The notes: generated from the letters alone by a model not told the origin. A DNA stretch of 64,000 nucleotides from Molossus alvarezi (GCA_037176705.1 CM073887.1:61589001-61653000), one strand, 5' to 3'. Counted from the first letter of the stretch, positions 22,990 through 38,464 are shown. Numbers and translations are program-made.

Positions 22990-25120
22990 TGGACTTCCGG
23001 TCAAGATGGCGGGTAGGTAAACACGGTATTGCGTCCTCCCACAACCACATCAAAGTTACAACTAAACTACAGAACAACCATCATTCAAAACCGCCTGACA
23101 TCAAGCTGAATGGAAGTCCTACTACTACGGAATTAAAGAAGCAGCTGCATGAAGACTGGTAGGAGGGGCGGACCCACGTGTGGCAGATAAAAATCAGGAG
23201 GACACCTCGGCTGGGAAGGTCCTCCCTGAGGACTGAGGGGTCCTCGTCCCACACCAGGCACTCCACTCAGGGTTCCAGTACCAGGAAGAGAAGTCCCATA
23301 ACTTCTGGCTAAAAAAAAACAGCGGGAACTGAGGCTCAGGGAGGGAGGCTGAGGCGGCTGGAGCCCCAGGCAGCTCCTCTTAAAAGGCCTGTGCATGGGC
23401 TTACTTGGACTTGCTCCCTCTAAGCTCAGAGGGGAGGCAGCTTGAGAGGCGCCAGAGACATACAGGGAAGAACTGAGCTGTTTGGCATTGGAGCGAGGGC
23501 TGGAGAGGGGGCTTTCTCCGGAACACACGTGTTGTCAGAGACCTTTGTTCCTTTGGTGACCCCTTCCCTGGGGCAGCAGACAGCCGCCTTATCTGGGACT
23601 CCAGCAACCTGGCTCACACTGTTTGCCCCGCTCTAGTGATTCCCTGAGGCCCCGCCCCACCCAACTTTCAGGCCCACCCAAGCTGTTGCCAGTTGCTTTA
23701 CCATAGAATTGGCCTGTCTTGGATCCTGCTTCAGGTTTTCCTAAATTCTTTCAAACAAGCAGCATCTGGTCTCAGCTAGCCCCATATCTCTCGTTAAGTA
23801 ATACATAGAAACAAACACAGGGAGGCAGCCAAAATGAGGAGACAAAGAAACAGGTCCCAAATGAAAGAACAGAACAAAACCCCAAGAAAAGAACTAAGCG
23901 AAATGGAGATAAGCAACCTAACAGATGCTGAGTTCAAAATACTGCTTATGAGGATGCTCAATGAACTTAGTGAGAACCTCAGTGAACTTAGTGAGGGCCT
24001 CAAGAACATAAAAAAGGACCAGTCAGAAATGAAGGAGGCACTAACTGAAATAAAGAATAATTTACACAGATTCAATAGTAGAGTAGGTAAAGCCAAGAAG
24101 CAAACCATCAATTTGGAATATAAGGAAGCAAAAAACGCCCAATCATAACAGCAAAAAGAAAAAAAATTTTTCAAAAAAATGAGGATAGTGTAAGGAGCCT
24201 CTGGGACAACTTCAAGCGTGCCAAAATTCGCATCTTCGGGGTGCCAGAAGGAGAAGAGAGAGAACAAGAAATGGAAAACCTATTTGAAACAATAATGGCA
24301 GAAAACTTCCCTAACTTGGTGAAGGAAACAGACATACAAGTCCAGGAAGCACAGAGAGTCCCAAACAAGATGAACCCCAAGAGACCCACACCAAGACACA
24401 TCATCATCAAAATGCAAAAGGTTCAAGACAAAGAGAGAATCTTAAAGCAGCAAGAGAAAAGCAGTTGGTTACCTACAAGGGAGTTCCCATAAGACTGTCA
24501 GCTGATTTCTCAAAAGAAACTTTGCAGGCCAGAAGGGAGTGGCAAGAAATATTCAGAGTGATGAAAAGCAAGAACCTGCAACCAAGATTACTCTACCCTG
24601 CAAAGCTGTCATTTAGAATCGATGGCCATATAAAGAGTTTCCCAGACAAGAAGAAATTAAAGGAGTTCATCACCACCAAACCATTATTATATGAAATGTT
24701 GAAGGGTCTTTTTGAAGAAAAAGATAAAATATACGAACAAACAAAATGTCAATGAATACATATCTATTAACAAGGGAATCTATAAACAAAATGAACAGGC
24801 AGAACAGAAACAGTCTCATAGATACAGAGAACATTTTGTTGGTTGCCAGATGGGAGGGGAATTGGGAGAATGGGTGAAAAAGGTGAAGGGATTAAGAAGT
24901 ACAAATTGGTTGCTAAACTGACAAGCCTCAAAAGGAAGGGGGTTGGCGGGAGGGAAGAAATAAACCAAAGAACTTATATGTATATATGTATAACCAATGG
25001 ACACAGACAACAGTGTGGGAAAAGGCAGGAGAGGGGCAGGAGTGGGGAGGAGGGGGTCAATGGGGGAAAAATGAGGAACATCTGTAATACGTTCAACAAT
25101 ACAGATAAAAAATTTTAAAA
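22990..25120 (+). mobile_element. HAL1-like element (L1 with ORF1 but no ORF2)
   Basis: It starts GGACTTCCGGTCAAGATGGCGGG, a full-length L1-type 5' end with a YY1-like CAAGATGGCGG site. A decayed ORF1 follows (23834-24755), then directly an L1 3'UTR (AACTTATATGTATATATGTATAACC, ACATCTGTAATACGTTC) and an A-rich tail. Nothing of ORF2 (endonuclease, reverse transcriptase) is present. The 2.1 kb layout of 5'UTR, ORF1 and 3'UTR is that of the half-L1 (HAL1) families known in mammals. It has both termini and depends on L1 proteins in trans. Confidence 0.75.
23834..24755 (+). pseudogene. L1-type ORF1 (nucleic-acid chaperone), frameshifted
   Basis: The reading shifts through three frames (23834-24148, about 24241-24492, 24465-24755), so it cannot make a whole protein. 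The first part is Glu/Lys/Leu-rich with heptad-like spacing (coiled coil), the second has the RRM-type segment KIRIFGVPEGEE, the third the C-terminal domain with RLSADFSKETLQARREW and LYPAKLSF. In L1, ORF1p trimerises and coats the RNA. This copy is inactive. Confidence 0.8.
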
Positions 25121-25238
25121 ATTTTTAAAGAAAAGGGGATGGGGAATGGGGATATGCAAGAAAAAAGTGCTACACAGCACAGAGCCATGGGGTACTAGGT
25201 CAATGATGGCAGCACCTAGGACCTAGAGTTTTGTCCTT

Positions 25239-25341
25239 AAATTTTTTTTTCTTTTTGATATGTGCCCCTAGCAGGAACCAAACCCGGGACTTTCTGGTCC
25301 GCAGGCCGACGTTCCAACCGCTGAGCCAAACTGGCCAGGGT
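25239..25341 (-). mobile_element. VES SINE, short form
   Basis: ATATGTGCCCCTAGCAGGAACC to GCTGAGCCAAACTGGCCAGGG after an oligo-T run. Confidence 0.83.
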
Positions 25342-25550
25342 AAATTTTTTTTTCTTTATTGATTTTAGAGAGTGAGGAAGGGAGAGGGAGAGAGAGAAAC
25401 ATCGAGGAAAGAGAACATCTACTGGTCTCCTGCATGCCCCACACTGGGAATTTGGCCCACAACCTGGGCATGTGCCCTGACCTGGAATCAAACTGGCAAC
25501 CTCTTGGTGCATGGGTTGATGTTCAACCACTGAGCCACACTGGCTGGGCT
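25342..25550 (-). mobile_element. VES SINE, type B
   Basis: TTTATTGATTTTAGAGAGTGAGG to CCACTGAGCCACACTGGCTGGG. The pair with the short SINE is bracketed by GAGTTTTGTCCTTA (25227 and 25553). Confidence 0.88.
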
Positions 25551-25780
25551 GGAGTTTTGTCCTTATATGGATCCACTGGCAGGAAGCTTTTGTAATCAGT
25601 GGGTTGTGGGATCTTGGTAGATGGGTTTGGGCACGGGGTTGGGTCTATAGTAATTTGGATGTGCAACTGGGTGTTTCTTTGACAGTTTTGGTTCTTTATA
25701 TGGTTCGATTCCTGGTGTCCAGCATTTCTTGTCTGGCCAATCCACTGAGCCACACCAGCCAGGCAATACAGTCATTTCTT

Positions 25781-26033
25781 TTTTTTTTTTTTTTAATCCT
25801 CATCCGAGGACATTTTTCCATTTTTTGTACAGACAGTGTGGGAGGGAGAGAGAGGAAGAGAGAGAGAGGGAAACATCGATGTGAAAGGGCCACATCGAGT
25901 GGCTGCCACCCGCACGACCAACCAGGGCCGGGGACAAACTGCAACCGAGGTACATGCCCTTAGCGGGAACCGAACCCGGGTCTCTCCGGACCACAGGTGG
26001 ACGCTCTAACCGCTGAGCCAAACCGGCCAGGGC
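25781..26033 (-). mobile_element. VES SINE, type A, with perfect TSD
   Basis: The 16-bp TSD AATACAGTCATTTCTT is intact at 25765-25780 and 26034-26049. A truncated older SINE head (CCACTGAGCCACACCAGCCAGGC) lies just upstream. Confidence 0.92.
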
Positions 26034-26049
26034 AATACAGTCATTTCTT

Positions 26050-26495
26050 AAAGTTTTATAAATATTTATTTATTTCAAAGAGATGACCTGCTTAGAACTT
26101 GTAATTTAGAGTAAGTCAAAGTCCTTTTCACGAACCTTTTAAAAGATGTAACATATTTGTAAATGCATCACAGTAAAACAATGACTTCCTATAAATGACA
26201 AAACTTAAAATGACATGGTTAATACAACTGGTAAAGAACTTTGCTTTTGTATGAGATATAACATTCCAAGATAACAATTTTTTGGTAAATAATAATTATG
26301 AAATGATATAAAAAGAACAATATAAAGCTTACATTTTCAGATTCAATACACAATTTCAATATATAAAGAACAAATAATGAACAAAATAAGCTGATGAACA
26401 AAATAGACCCAGAGACATAAAAGTAGGGATTAGATTGGCAAAGCTTCCATTGTAATTTCAGTGTATTAGTTTAAAAAACCTATAATGACAGAGAA
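26050..26495. other. A/T-rich intergenic sequence
   Basis: No gene. TGAACAAAATAGACCCAGAGACATAA (about 26395) is a trace of an L1 3'UTR. Confidence 0.45.
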
Positions 26496-26730
26496 TAGCC
26501 CTGGCCAGTTTGGCTCAGCAGTTAGTGCCTCGGCCTGCGGACCGGAGTGTCTTGGGTTCCCGCTAAGGGCACGTACTTCGGTTGCAGTTTGTCCCCGGCC
26601 CTGGCTGGGGTCATGTGGGTGGCAACCACTCGATGTGTCTCTCTCACATCAATGTTTCTCTCTCTCTCTTTCCCTCCTGCTCTGAAGATGAATGCAAAAA
26701 TGTCCTCGGGTGAGGATAAAAAAAAGAGAG
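26496..26730 (+). mobile_element. VES SINE, type A
   Basis: GCCCTGGCCAGTTTGGCTCAGC to TGTCCTCGGGTGAGGATAAAA. Confidence 0.88.
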
Positions 26731-26756
26731 AGAATAAATCCTTGAGATATTCCAGG

Positions 26757-26813
26757 GCCCACGACTCTTTGGTTGATGGCTGCCACTCTAACCACTGAGC
26801 AAACCAGGCAGGC
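26757..26813 (-). mobile_element. Truncated VES head
   Basis: About 55 nt: CTAACCACTGAGCAAACCAGGCAGGC with a piece of the upstream head. Confidence 0.55.
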
Positions 26814-26838
26814 AAAGACAGTCATTTTCTTTTCTTTC

Positions 26839-26949
26839 TTTCTTTTTTTTTTTTTTTTTTTTGGTGGTATGTGCCCCTAGCGGGAACCGAACCCGGGACT
26901 CTCTGGTCTACAGGTCGACGCTCAACCACTGAGCCAAACTGGCCAGGGC
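26839..26949 (-). mobile_element. VES SINE, short form
   Basis: Oligo-T, GTATGTGCCCCTAGCGGGAACC to CTGAGCCAAACTGGCCAGGGCC; TSD GACAGTCATTT at about 26817 and 26953. Confidence 0.85.
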
Positions 26950-27196
26950 CAGGACAGTCATTTCCAATACCTCAGGGACTAGGTTGCTACCCAAGTGTTG
27001 ATAACGAACTGACAAGTCTATCCATTTTTCAAATGTTTCTTCACATTTAGGTACATTTTTCTAGTTTTTCTAGGCAGCATACGGCTTAGGGTTACCTGAG
27101 AGTCATAAAGGCGTGGATATATGGAACCTCTGCCCATTCCCCTTGGGAATGGCAAAACAGGTCCTAGCTGCAAGATAGTATTAAAATTAATGGTAT

Positions 27197-27456
27197 TGCC
27201 CTGGCCAGTGTTGCACAGTGGTTAGAGCGTCAGCCCGAGGACCAGAAAGTCCTGGGTTTGGTTCCCGCTAAGGGCATGTACCTTGGTTGCAGTTTGTCCC
27301 TGACCTCTGTTGGGGTTGTGTGGGTGGCAGCCAGTCGATGTTTCCCTCTCACATCGATATTTCTCTATTCCTCCCTGTCTCCCTCCGGCTTTATTTGAAG
27401 ATAAATGCAAAAAAAAATGTCCTTGGGTCAGGATAAGAAAATAAATAAATAAAATA
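27197..27456 (+). mobile_element. VES SINE, type A
   Basis: GCCCTGGCCAGTGTTGCACAGTGG to TGTCCTTGGGTCAGGATAAG; TSD AAAATTAATGGTATT / AAAATCAATGGTATT. Confidence 0.88.
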
Positions 27457-27797
27457 AAATCAATGGTATTACAAAAGATTAGCCTTTTTCTTGAGGGACT
27501 CAGGTTCAAATTTCTCCCAGAAGGTGAGCATGTATCCCAAAGAGGTATTCTCAAAGCACTGTGGACTGGTTCGGCATCTATGGAGAGACAGATATGTAGC
27601 AAGCAGAGAGTTAGAGGCATCTCTGCAAGTCTCTGAGCTGTTTTGGGTCATTCTGAGCAGGCCCTGTTAAGCCGTCCCTGAAGCTCTCATGGAAGTAATT
27701 AATGAAGAAAAGATGGTTAGCAAACATTCAGTCAGTCTCAAGATTAGTTTCCTCTTTGGGAGATTTTTAAATTAAATTAAATTAATTTATTAATAAA

Positions 27798-28013
27798 AAA
27801 TTTTTTTTCTTTATTGATTTTTAGAGAGAGAAGAAGGGAGAGGGAGAGAGAAATAGAAACATCAATGAGAGAGAACATCAACCAGTCGCCTCCTGCATGC
27901 CCTCCACTGGGGATCAGGTCCACAACCTGTGCATATACCCTGACCAGGAATTGAACTGGTGACCTCTTGGTTCATAGGTCAACTCTCAACCACTGAGCCA
28001 CACCAGTTGGGCT
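27798..28013 (-). mobile_element. VES SINE, type B
   Basis: TTTATTGATTTTTAGAGAGAG to CCACTGAGCCACACCAGTTGGGC. Confidence 0.85.
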
Positions 28014-28134
28014 GGGAGGTTTCTTTAAATCATCATTTTCCCCTTTGGTTCAATCTGATTCATTTAGCTCTAAATTCATATTACTCTTCTGGAAAAACCA
28101 TATGTGGGCATCACTGATTTAAAACAAACAAACA

Positions 28135-28251
28135 AGCTCTGGCTGGTTTGGCTCAGCGGTTGGAGCGAAGGCCTGCGGACCATAGAGTCTCGAGTTCGGT
28201 TCCCACTAAGGGCTTATACCAAAAAAATAAATAAAATGAAATGAAATGAAA
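28135..28251 (+). mobile_element. VES SINE, short form
   Basis: GCTCTGGCTGGTTTGGCTCAGCGG to CTAAGGGCTTATACC plus A-rich tail; TSD AAAACAAACAAA on both sides. Confidence 0.83.
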
Positions 28252-28376
28252 ATAAAACAAACAAAACCTCACCCTATCAGGTGAACTGGGGCAGATTTGA
28301 TTATCAAAGATATATATTGTCCTATAACATTCCCTAGTTGGAAGGGGACAGGTTCTGATTTTAAGACAATGATTAG

Positions 28377-28476
28377 CGCCCTTTCTGGTTTGGCTCAGCG
28401 GTTGGAGCATTGGCATGTGGATCAGAGAGTCCTGGGTTCAGTTCCCGCTAGGGGCACATACCAAAAAAAAAAAAAA
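28377..28476 (+). mobile_element. VES SINE, short form
   Basis: GCCCTTTCTGGTTTGGCTCAGCGG to GGGGCACATACC plus A16; TSD GACAATGATTAGC / GACATTGATTAGC. Confidence 0.85.
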
Positions 28477-28496
28477 AAGGACATTGATTAGCAATT

Positions 28497-28916
28497 CTTT
28501 TTATTTTATTTTATTTTTTTAAATTTTATTTTTGTTACAGATGTTTCTCCTTTTTTACCCCATTGGCACTCTCCTCCCCATTTCCCCCGCCCCGTCCCTG
28601 GCTTTGTTGTCCATGTCCATTGGTTATGCGTACATGCATATAAGTTCTGTGGTTTATCTCTTCCCACCCCCACCACCCTCTCTTCTGAAGGTTGTCAGTC
28701 TGTACCCTACTTCCATGTCTCTGGGTCTACCGAATTCCTCAGACTGTAATGTTCATTATATTTCGTATATAAGTGAGATCATGTGGTATTTGTCTTTTTC
28801 TGCTTGGCTTGTTTCACTTAGGATAATACTTTCTAGGTCCCTCCATGTCGCCTCAAAGGATAAGAGATCTTTCTTTCTTATAGCTGCATAGTACTCCATT
28901 GTGTATATGTACCACA
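28497..28916 (-). mobile_element. L1 3' end (5'-truncated), minus
   Basis: 3'UTR and last part of ORF2 on the minus strand (GTTACAGATGTTTCTCC, GTCCATTGGTTATGCGTAC, AGTACTCCATTGTGTATATG). TSD GATTAGCAATTCTT at 28483 and 28919. Confidence 0.85.
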
Positions 28917-29156
28917 GTGATTAGCAATTCTTGACATTTTTTCAGAAGCTTTACTCCCAGGGAAGAGACAACTTAGTTGAGTGTGGTTAAGAACAAATCA
29001 AGTAGCCCCAGGTATTCATAGGGGCATTAGTGGTTTCCCTTTTTATGATAATTTCAATTCCTCCCAATCAGTAAGAAGGAGGCAAAACACCCTTGGAACA
29101 ACCCTATGCTTACTTTTGGTTTCTTCTCTAAGTCCAATTTTGGTTTTCGACAATCC

Positions 29157-29420
29157 TTTTTATTTATTTATTTATTTTTTTATCCTCACCCGAGGATATT
29201 TTTCCATTTTTTGTACAGATAGAGTGGGAGGGAGAGAGAGGAAGGGAGAGAGAGAGAGAAACATCGATGTGAAGGGACACATCGAGTAGCTGCAACCTGC
29301 ACGACCAACCAGGGCCGGGGACAAACTGCAACCGAAGTACGTGCCCCCAGTGGGAACCGAACCCGGGTCTCTCCGGACCGCAGGCCGACGCTCTAACCGC
29401 TGAGCCAAACTGGCCAGGGC
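29157..29420 (-). mobile_element. VES SINE, type A
   Basis: TATCCTCACCCGAGGATATT to CTGAGCCAAACTGGCCAGGG. Confidence 0.9.
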
Positions 29421-29421
29421 C

Positions 29422-29679
29422 CTTTTTTTTTTTTTAAAAATCCTCACCCGAGGATATTTTTCCTTTTATCCTCAGATAGAGTGGGAAGGAGGGGAAGAGG
29501 AGAGAAAAAAAAAAACACATTGATGTGAGAGACACATTGACTGGGTGCCTCCTGCACAACCTCGACCAGGGCCAGGAACCAAACCGCAACTGAGGTACGT
29601 GCCCTTGACTGGAATCAAACCCGTGACTCTTTGGTCCACGGGCCAACGCTCTAACTGCTGAGCCAAACTGGCCAGGGCT
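29422..29679 (-). mobile_element. VES SINE, type A, older
   Basis: AATCCTCACCCGAGGATATT, TTATCCTCAGATAGAGTGG to CTGAGCCAAACTGGCCAGGG. The two adjacent VES copies share the outer repeat ACAATCCTTTTTA (29149 and 29682). Confidence 0.88.
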
Positions 29680-29699
29680 CTACAATCCTTTTTAATGTC

Positions 29700-30655
29700 A
29701 CCTGGCTTTCTGCAATAGAAACAGACTATAGTTTTTCAGCAGACTTCATTTAGCAATCCTGTTGCCTTGCTCCCAGAAACCAGTAGATATATCAATTGGA
29801 ATAGGTCAGAATAACCAGCACTGTATTGTTTAACAGAAAAGAAAATTCATTTGCAAACCCATCAGGGTCCTGGAGAAAGAAACGGATACAATCATTGTTC
29901 CTCTCTTGCCTGAAACCAGCCCTTCTTTTTTTTTTTTTAAATCTAATTGACCAGTGTTCCACCCAGGAGCTTCTAATTTGCAATCAAGATAAGTTTCCTA
30001 TGCATTAAGTTTTCATTCGAAAGCCACTTTTTCTAATTTGCATGCAAAAAAAAATTGATTTAGGCATCAAAAGTTACATTTTAGCCATCTTAAATTGATA
30101 TCACTTCAAGTTAAATCATCCCATCTTTGTAAGTCTGGAATGTTAATGGAGCTAGGGCCTGGGAGTTTCTGGACTTGGAGGCACAATTTCCCATGTTGAT
30201 TTTAGTTTTATTTTGAGATCTGCAGAGTTTGAAAAACCTCCAGATATACTGTGTACCAAGGTAAAGCGCACAGCCTGTGTGCTGAGCTCCAAATCATTTC
30301 AAAACTTCCCTCATGTCTTGGTCTTCCCTCCCCGACTCCACAAAAATTCAGCAGTTACCTAAGAATGCCTGAGATTTAAGCTGGAGATGAAAGGGTGGGA
30401 TATGGAGGTAAAGGGGCCAAGAGTGGTGAGGGGTTAGAGGTGAGTTTCTCTTGGTTTTGGAGGCCAAGGGGTGGAGGCATAGAGGATGTGACAGGAGGAA
30501 CAAAGTTCAGGGTGATGGCAGACTTCAGAGAAGGCCTGAACACAGGGAATCTTGGTCCATTTGGCTAGGTGGTGGCAGTATAAATCCAAATGGAGAATGG
30601 TGTTATATTTGAGAGTACCATTTTGGGGCCAGATCTCCTGATTGTCTAAATTACA
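29700..30655. other. Intergenic unique sequence
   Basis: No gene, splice-supported exon or clear repeat recognised. Confidence 0.45.
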
Positions 30656-32509
30656 TTGTGGCCATGCTGTATTGTTTTATTAATTTATTTTTGTTACAGA
30701 TGTTTCTCCTTTTTCCACCATTGACACCCTCCTCCCCATCCCCCCCCACCCCATCCCCAGCTTTGTTGTCTATGTCCATTGGTTATGCATATATGCATAT
30801 AAGTTCTGTGGTTTATCTCCCCGTCCCCCTTCTGAGGTTTGTCAGTCTATACCCTACTTCTATGTCTCTGGGTCTGTTTTGTTCATCAGTTTATTTCACA
30901 AATAAGTGAGATCATGTGATATTTGTCTTTCTCTGCTTGGCTTGTTTCACTTAGCCTAATACTCTCCAGTTCCCTCCATGTCATCTCAAAGAATAAGAGA
31001 TCTACAGCTGCGTAGTATTCCATTATGTATATGTACCACAGCTTTTTTATCCACTCATCTACTGGTGGACACTTGGGCTGTTTCCAGATCTTAACTATTG
31101 TAAATAGGGCTGCTATGAAACATAGAGGTACATACATTCTTTCTGATTGGTGCTTCAGGCTTCTTAGGGTATATTCCTAGAAGTGGGATCACTGGGTCAA
31201 ATGGCAGTTCAATTTTTAATTTTTTGAGGTACATAACACCATAGTGTTTTCCATAGTGACTGCACCAGTCTGCATTCCCACCAGCAGTGTACTGGAGTCC
31301 TCTTTTCTCCACACCCTTGCCAGCACTTGTTGTTTGATGATTTGTTGATGGCGGCCATTCTGACAGGTGTGAGGTGATACTTCATTGTTATTTTAATTTG
31401 CATCTCTCTGATGATTAGTAATATTGAGCATTTTTTCATATGTCTCTTGGCCATTTGTATGTCCTGTTTGGAGGGGTGTTTCTTTAGGTCCTCTGCCCAT
31501 TTTTTAATTGGGTTCTTTGTCTTCTTTTTATTGAATTGTATGAGTACTGTATATATTTTGGAATAATTAACCCCTTATTTGATGTATCATTGACAATTAT
31601 GATCTCCCATATAGTGGATTCCCTTTCCATTTTGCTGGTTGTTTCTTTTGCTGTGCAGAAGCTTTTTAGTTTGATGTAGTCCCATGTGTTCATTTTTTCC
31701 TTTGTTTCTCTTGCCTTAGGTGTTGTATCAGTGAAAATTCTGCTGTGTATGATGTCTGAAATTTTGTTGCCTACATTTTCTTTAGGATTTTTATGGATTC
31801 ACGAGTCACATTTAAGTCTTTTATCCATTTTGAGTTTATTCTTGTGTATGGTGTAAGTTGGTGGTCTAACTTGATTTTTTTTTTGGCATGTAGCTGTCCA
31901 ATTTTCCCAACACCATTTATTGAAGAGGCTGTCTTAACTCCACTGTATGCTCTTGCCACCTTTGTCAAATATTAATTGAGCATATTGTCTTGGGTCAATT
32001 TTTGGGTTCTCTGTTCTGTTCCATTGATCTATCTGCCTGTTCTTATACCAGTACCAGGCTGTTTTGATTACAGTGGCTTTGCAGTATAACCCGATATCTG
32101 GTATTGTGAACCCTCCTATTTTGTTCTTCTTTTTCAAGATTGCTGTGGCTATTTGGGGTGTTTTTTGGTTCCATGTAAACTTTTGGAGTGTTTGTTCTAG
32201 TTCTGTGAAATATGTCGCTGGTATTTTGATGGGGATTGCATTGAATCTATAGATTGCTTTGGGTAGTATGGACATTTTAGTGATGTTAATTCTTCCAATC
32301 CATGAACATGGTGTGTGCTTCCATTTTTTCATATCTTCCTCTATTTCTTTTTTCAATTACCTGTAGTTTTCTGGGAAGAGGTCCTTTACTTCTTTGGTTA
32401 AGTTTATTCCTACGTATCTTAATTTTTTTTTTGCTGTGATAGTAAATGGGATTGTTTTTTTAGTTTCTCTTTCTGTGAGTTCATCATTGTTGTATAAGAA
32501 TGCCGTTGA

Positions 32510-32615
32510 GCCCTGGCATTTAGCTCAGTGGTTGGAACATTGGCCTGTGGACCAGAGAGTCCCGGGTTTGGTTCCTGCTAGGGGCATGTACCAAAAAACA
32601 AAAACAAACAAAAAA
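32510..32615 (+). mobile_element. VES SINE, short form, inside L1
   Basis: GCCCTGGCATTTAGCTCAGTGG to TAGGGGCATGTACC plus A-rich tail; flanked by GAATGCCGTTGA / GAATGCTGTTGA. Confidence 0.87.
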
Positions 32616-32757
32616 GGAATGCTGTTGATTTTTTTATGTTAATTTTGTATCCTGCTACTTTGCTAAATTCACTTATTAAGTCTAGTAGATTTTTGATGGA
32701 GTCTTTAGGGTTTTCTATGTACAATATCATGTCATCTGCAAATAATGACAGTTTCAC

Positions 32758-32987
32758 CCTGGCTGGTTTGGCTCAGCGGCTAGAGCGTTGGCCCACGGAC
32801 CTAAGAGTCCCAGGTTCAGTTCCCGCTAAGGGCATGTACCTCAGTTGCAGTTTGTCCCTGGCCCTGGTTGGGGTCGTGTGGATGGCAACCACTCGATGTG
32901 TCTCTCTCACATCGATGTTTCTCTCTCTCTCTCCCTCCTGATCTATCTGAAGATAAATGTAAAAATGTCCTCCGGTGAGGATTAAAA
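32758..32987 (+). mobile_element. VES SINE, type A, inside L1, perfect TSD
   Basis: The 17-bp TSD AATAATGACAGTTTCAC is at 32741-32757 and 32988-33004. Tail TGTCCTCCGGTGAGGATT. Confidence 0.93.
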
Positions 32988-33199
32988 AATAATGACAGTT
33001 TCACTTCCTCCTTTCCAAATTGGATCCCTTTTATTTTCTCTTCATGTCTAATTGCTGTAGCTAAGACTTCTAGTACTATGTTAAATAAGAGTGGCGAAAG
33101 TAGGCATCTGTCTTGTTCCCGTTCTTAAGAGAAATGCTTTTAGTTTTTGCCCATTGAGTATGATGTTGGCTGTAGGTTTTTCATGCTGTATTGTTTTAA

Positions 33200-33625
33200 A
33201 AGGCAGGCCAGAGGTGAGTTCTTGGGAGGGGTAGACATTGAGTTGCCCATGGTGGTATTATGAAAAAGGCGATTACAGAGGGGAGAGTAGCAAATACCTT
33301 GTGAGAGGGAGAAACCAAGAGCTGGCATCCCAACCTTGTTACTGCCTCTTTCTTTGTGCCGAAACTGATTCTAGGAGGCGTCCCATTACTAGAAAAGGTT
33401 CAGGTTGGACTGAATCAGTTCCCAGTAGCTAGGGAAAAATAGGAGCATCCTCCATATTTAATCCCTGTACAAGTGAGACTAGTCAGATCCAACACTGGCA
33501 TTTGCCAGTGAAACCCTAATGTGTCACAACCAGTTAACCAGTGAGCTGTCTCCCCCTGAAACACTGGAATTGGCAATGCCAAGGCTCACAGTTCCCAAAA
33601 TAAAACCCTGGCCCAAAACACCTGG
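33200..33625. other. Intergenic unique sequence
   Basis: No gene or clear repeat recognised. Confidence 0.45.
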
Positions 33626-33627
33626 TA

Positions 33628-33861
33628 GGGTTTCATTTTTTGTTCAGATAGAGTGGGAGGGAGAGAGAGAAAGAGAAACATCGATGTGAAAGAGAAACAT
33701 CGATGTGAAAGGGACATATCAAGTGGCTGCCACCTGCTTGACCTAACCAGGGCCCACAGGACCCAACCAGGGCCAGGGGCAAACTGCCCTTAGAGGGAAC
33801 CGAACCTGTGTCTCTCTGGACCGCAGCCACGCTCTAACCGCTGAGCCAAACTGGCCAGGGC
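33628..33861 (-). mobile_element. VES SINE, type A, with internal duplications
   Basis: TTTTGTTCAGATAGAGTGGG to CTGAGCCAAACTGGCCAGGGC. AGAAACATCGATGTGAAAG is doubled in tandem and the CCAACCAGGGCC segment is also repeated. Confidence 0.85.
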
Positions 33862-34204
33862 GACCTGTACAATTTAAATGAGTGAATTATAAGGGGTGTG
33901 AATGAAGGTATTAATTATTTAATTTAAAAGAAAAATGCTAACTGGGGTTAAGTGCCCCCCCCCACTCTCCCCCACACCAAATAAACCCTCCAATTTATCC
34001 TCTTTTTCTTCACAGACTGAAATCGTGAACTGTTTGTGGTTCTTTCTTTTTTCATCTTCGGTCCCTCCTCCAGAGGAGCGTCTTGCCTGAGCCCCACAAA
34101 GATGGGGGCTGCATCTAAATTAGTTCTAGCGTGCCCTCCCACACCCCGTACGCTAAGCCCCAAGAGCTATACTGTAGGCAAGTGGATGAGGTTTGACTCT
34201 CTGC

Positions 34205-34385
34205 TACTACAAAACACAAACCTTATCTCTATAATAATAACTAGCATTCTAGCGCTTAACGAATGTTATCACTTGTTAATTGCGCTGTGTCTGGCGTTTT
34301 ACATGGGTTTTGACATCTAATAATTGTCACATTTCTAGGAGAAAAACAGTAGTATTACTCCCATTTTACAGATAAGACCTTTCAG
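34205..34385 (-). repeat. MIR SINE
   Basis: ATAATAATAACTAGCATTCTAGCG to TTACTCCCATTTTACAGATAAG; a long MIR copy. Confidence 0.7.
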
Positions 34386-34790
34386 GTCCGTGGCTCGAGA
34401 CCCCCGAAACACCTCAAAGCACCCCGATCGCATTTTAAAAACCGCGCCCACTGGAGATCTGGTTCTATTTATATATAAGCTTGAGGCAAAGCGAGAACGC
34501 TCGAACCAGCCATTGAGGTCTCCCCGGGTGCCTACTACTCCCGACGTGCCGCGCGCGCCGACGCACCTCTACGGCCGTGGCGGAACAGGAGGGACTATCC
34601 GCGTTGCCTCTTGGGGGTTGTAGTCTAGCCTCGAAGGAAGGTGAGGCTGTAAAGAGGTTGGGTGTATCTAGAACCAATAAAGAAACAGATTTCGTTGAGC
34701 GCAGGGCCAAGGAGCCAATGGACGCGCGGCTTAGAGAGGGCGGGACTTCCGGCAACGAAGTCGTGGTGAGCGGCTGCGCAAGGGCAGACA

Positions 34791-38426
<3,636 letters not shown>

Positions 38427-38458
38427 ACACAGGGTGCCCCCATCCCCTGGTCTGCCCA

Positions 38459-38464
38459 AATAAA
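38459..38464 (+). terminator. RPL18A: RPL18A polyadenylation signal
   Basis: AATAAA 33 nt after the stop codon, in the same CAAATAAACTC context as other mammalian RPL18A genes. The 3'UTR is very short. Confidence 0.9.

Larger units (their letters stand above)
30680..33181 (-). mobile_element. L1 LINE, 5'-truncated, with perfect 17-bp TSD
   Basis: Minus-strand L1: 3'UTR at the left, then a long stretch of ORF2. Recognisable reverse-transcriptase and C-terminal pieces on the minus strand include [40 protein letters not shown] and [18 protein letters not shown], but frameshifts and stops break it. The TSD CATGCTGTATTGTTTTA is at 30663-30679 and 33182-33198. Two plus-strand SINEs inserted later (32510-32615, 32758-32987). 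Confidence 0.92.

Noticed and set aside
23834..24755. Three open frames read as host genes
   Set aside because: Together they form a frameshifted L1-type ORF1.
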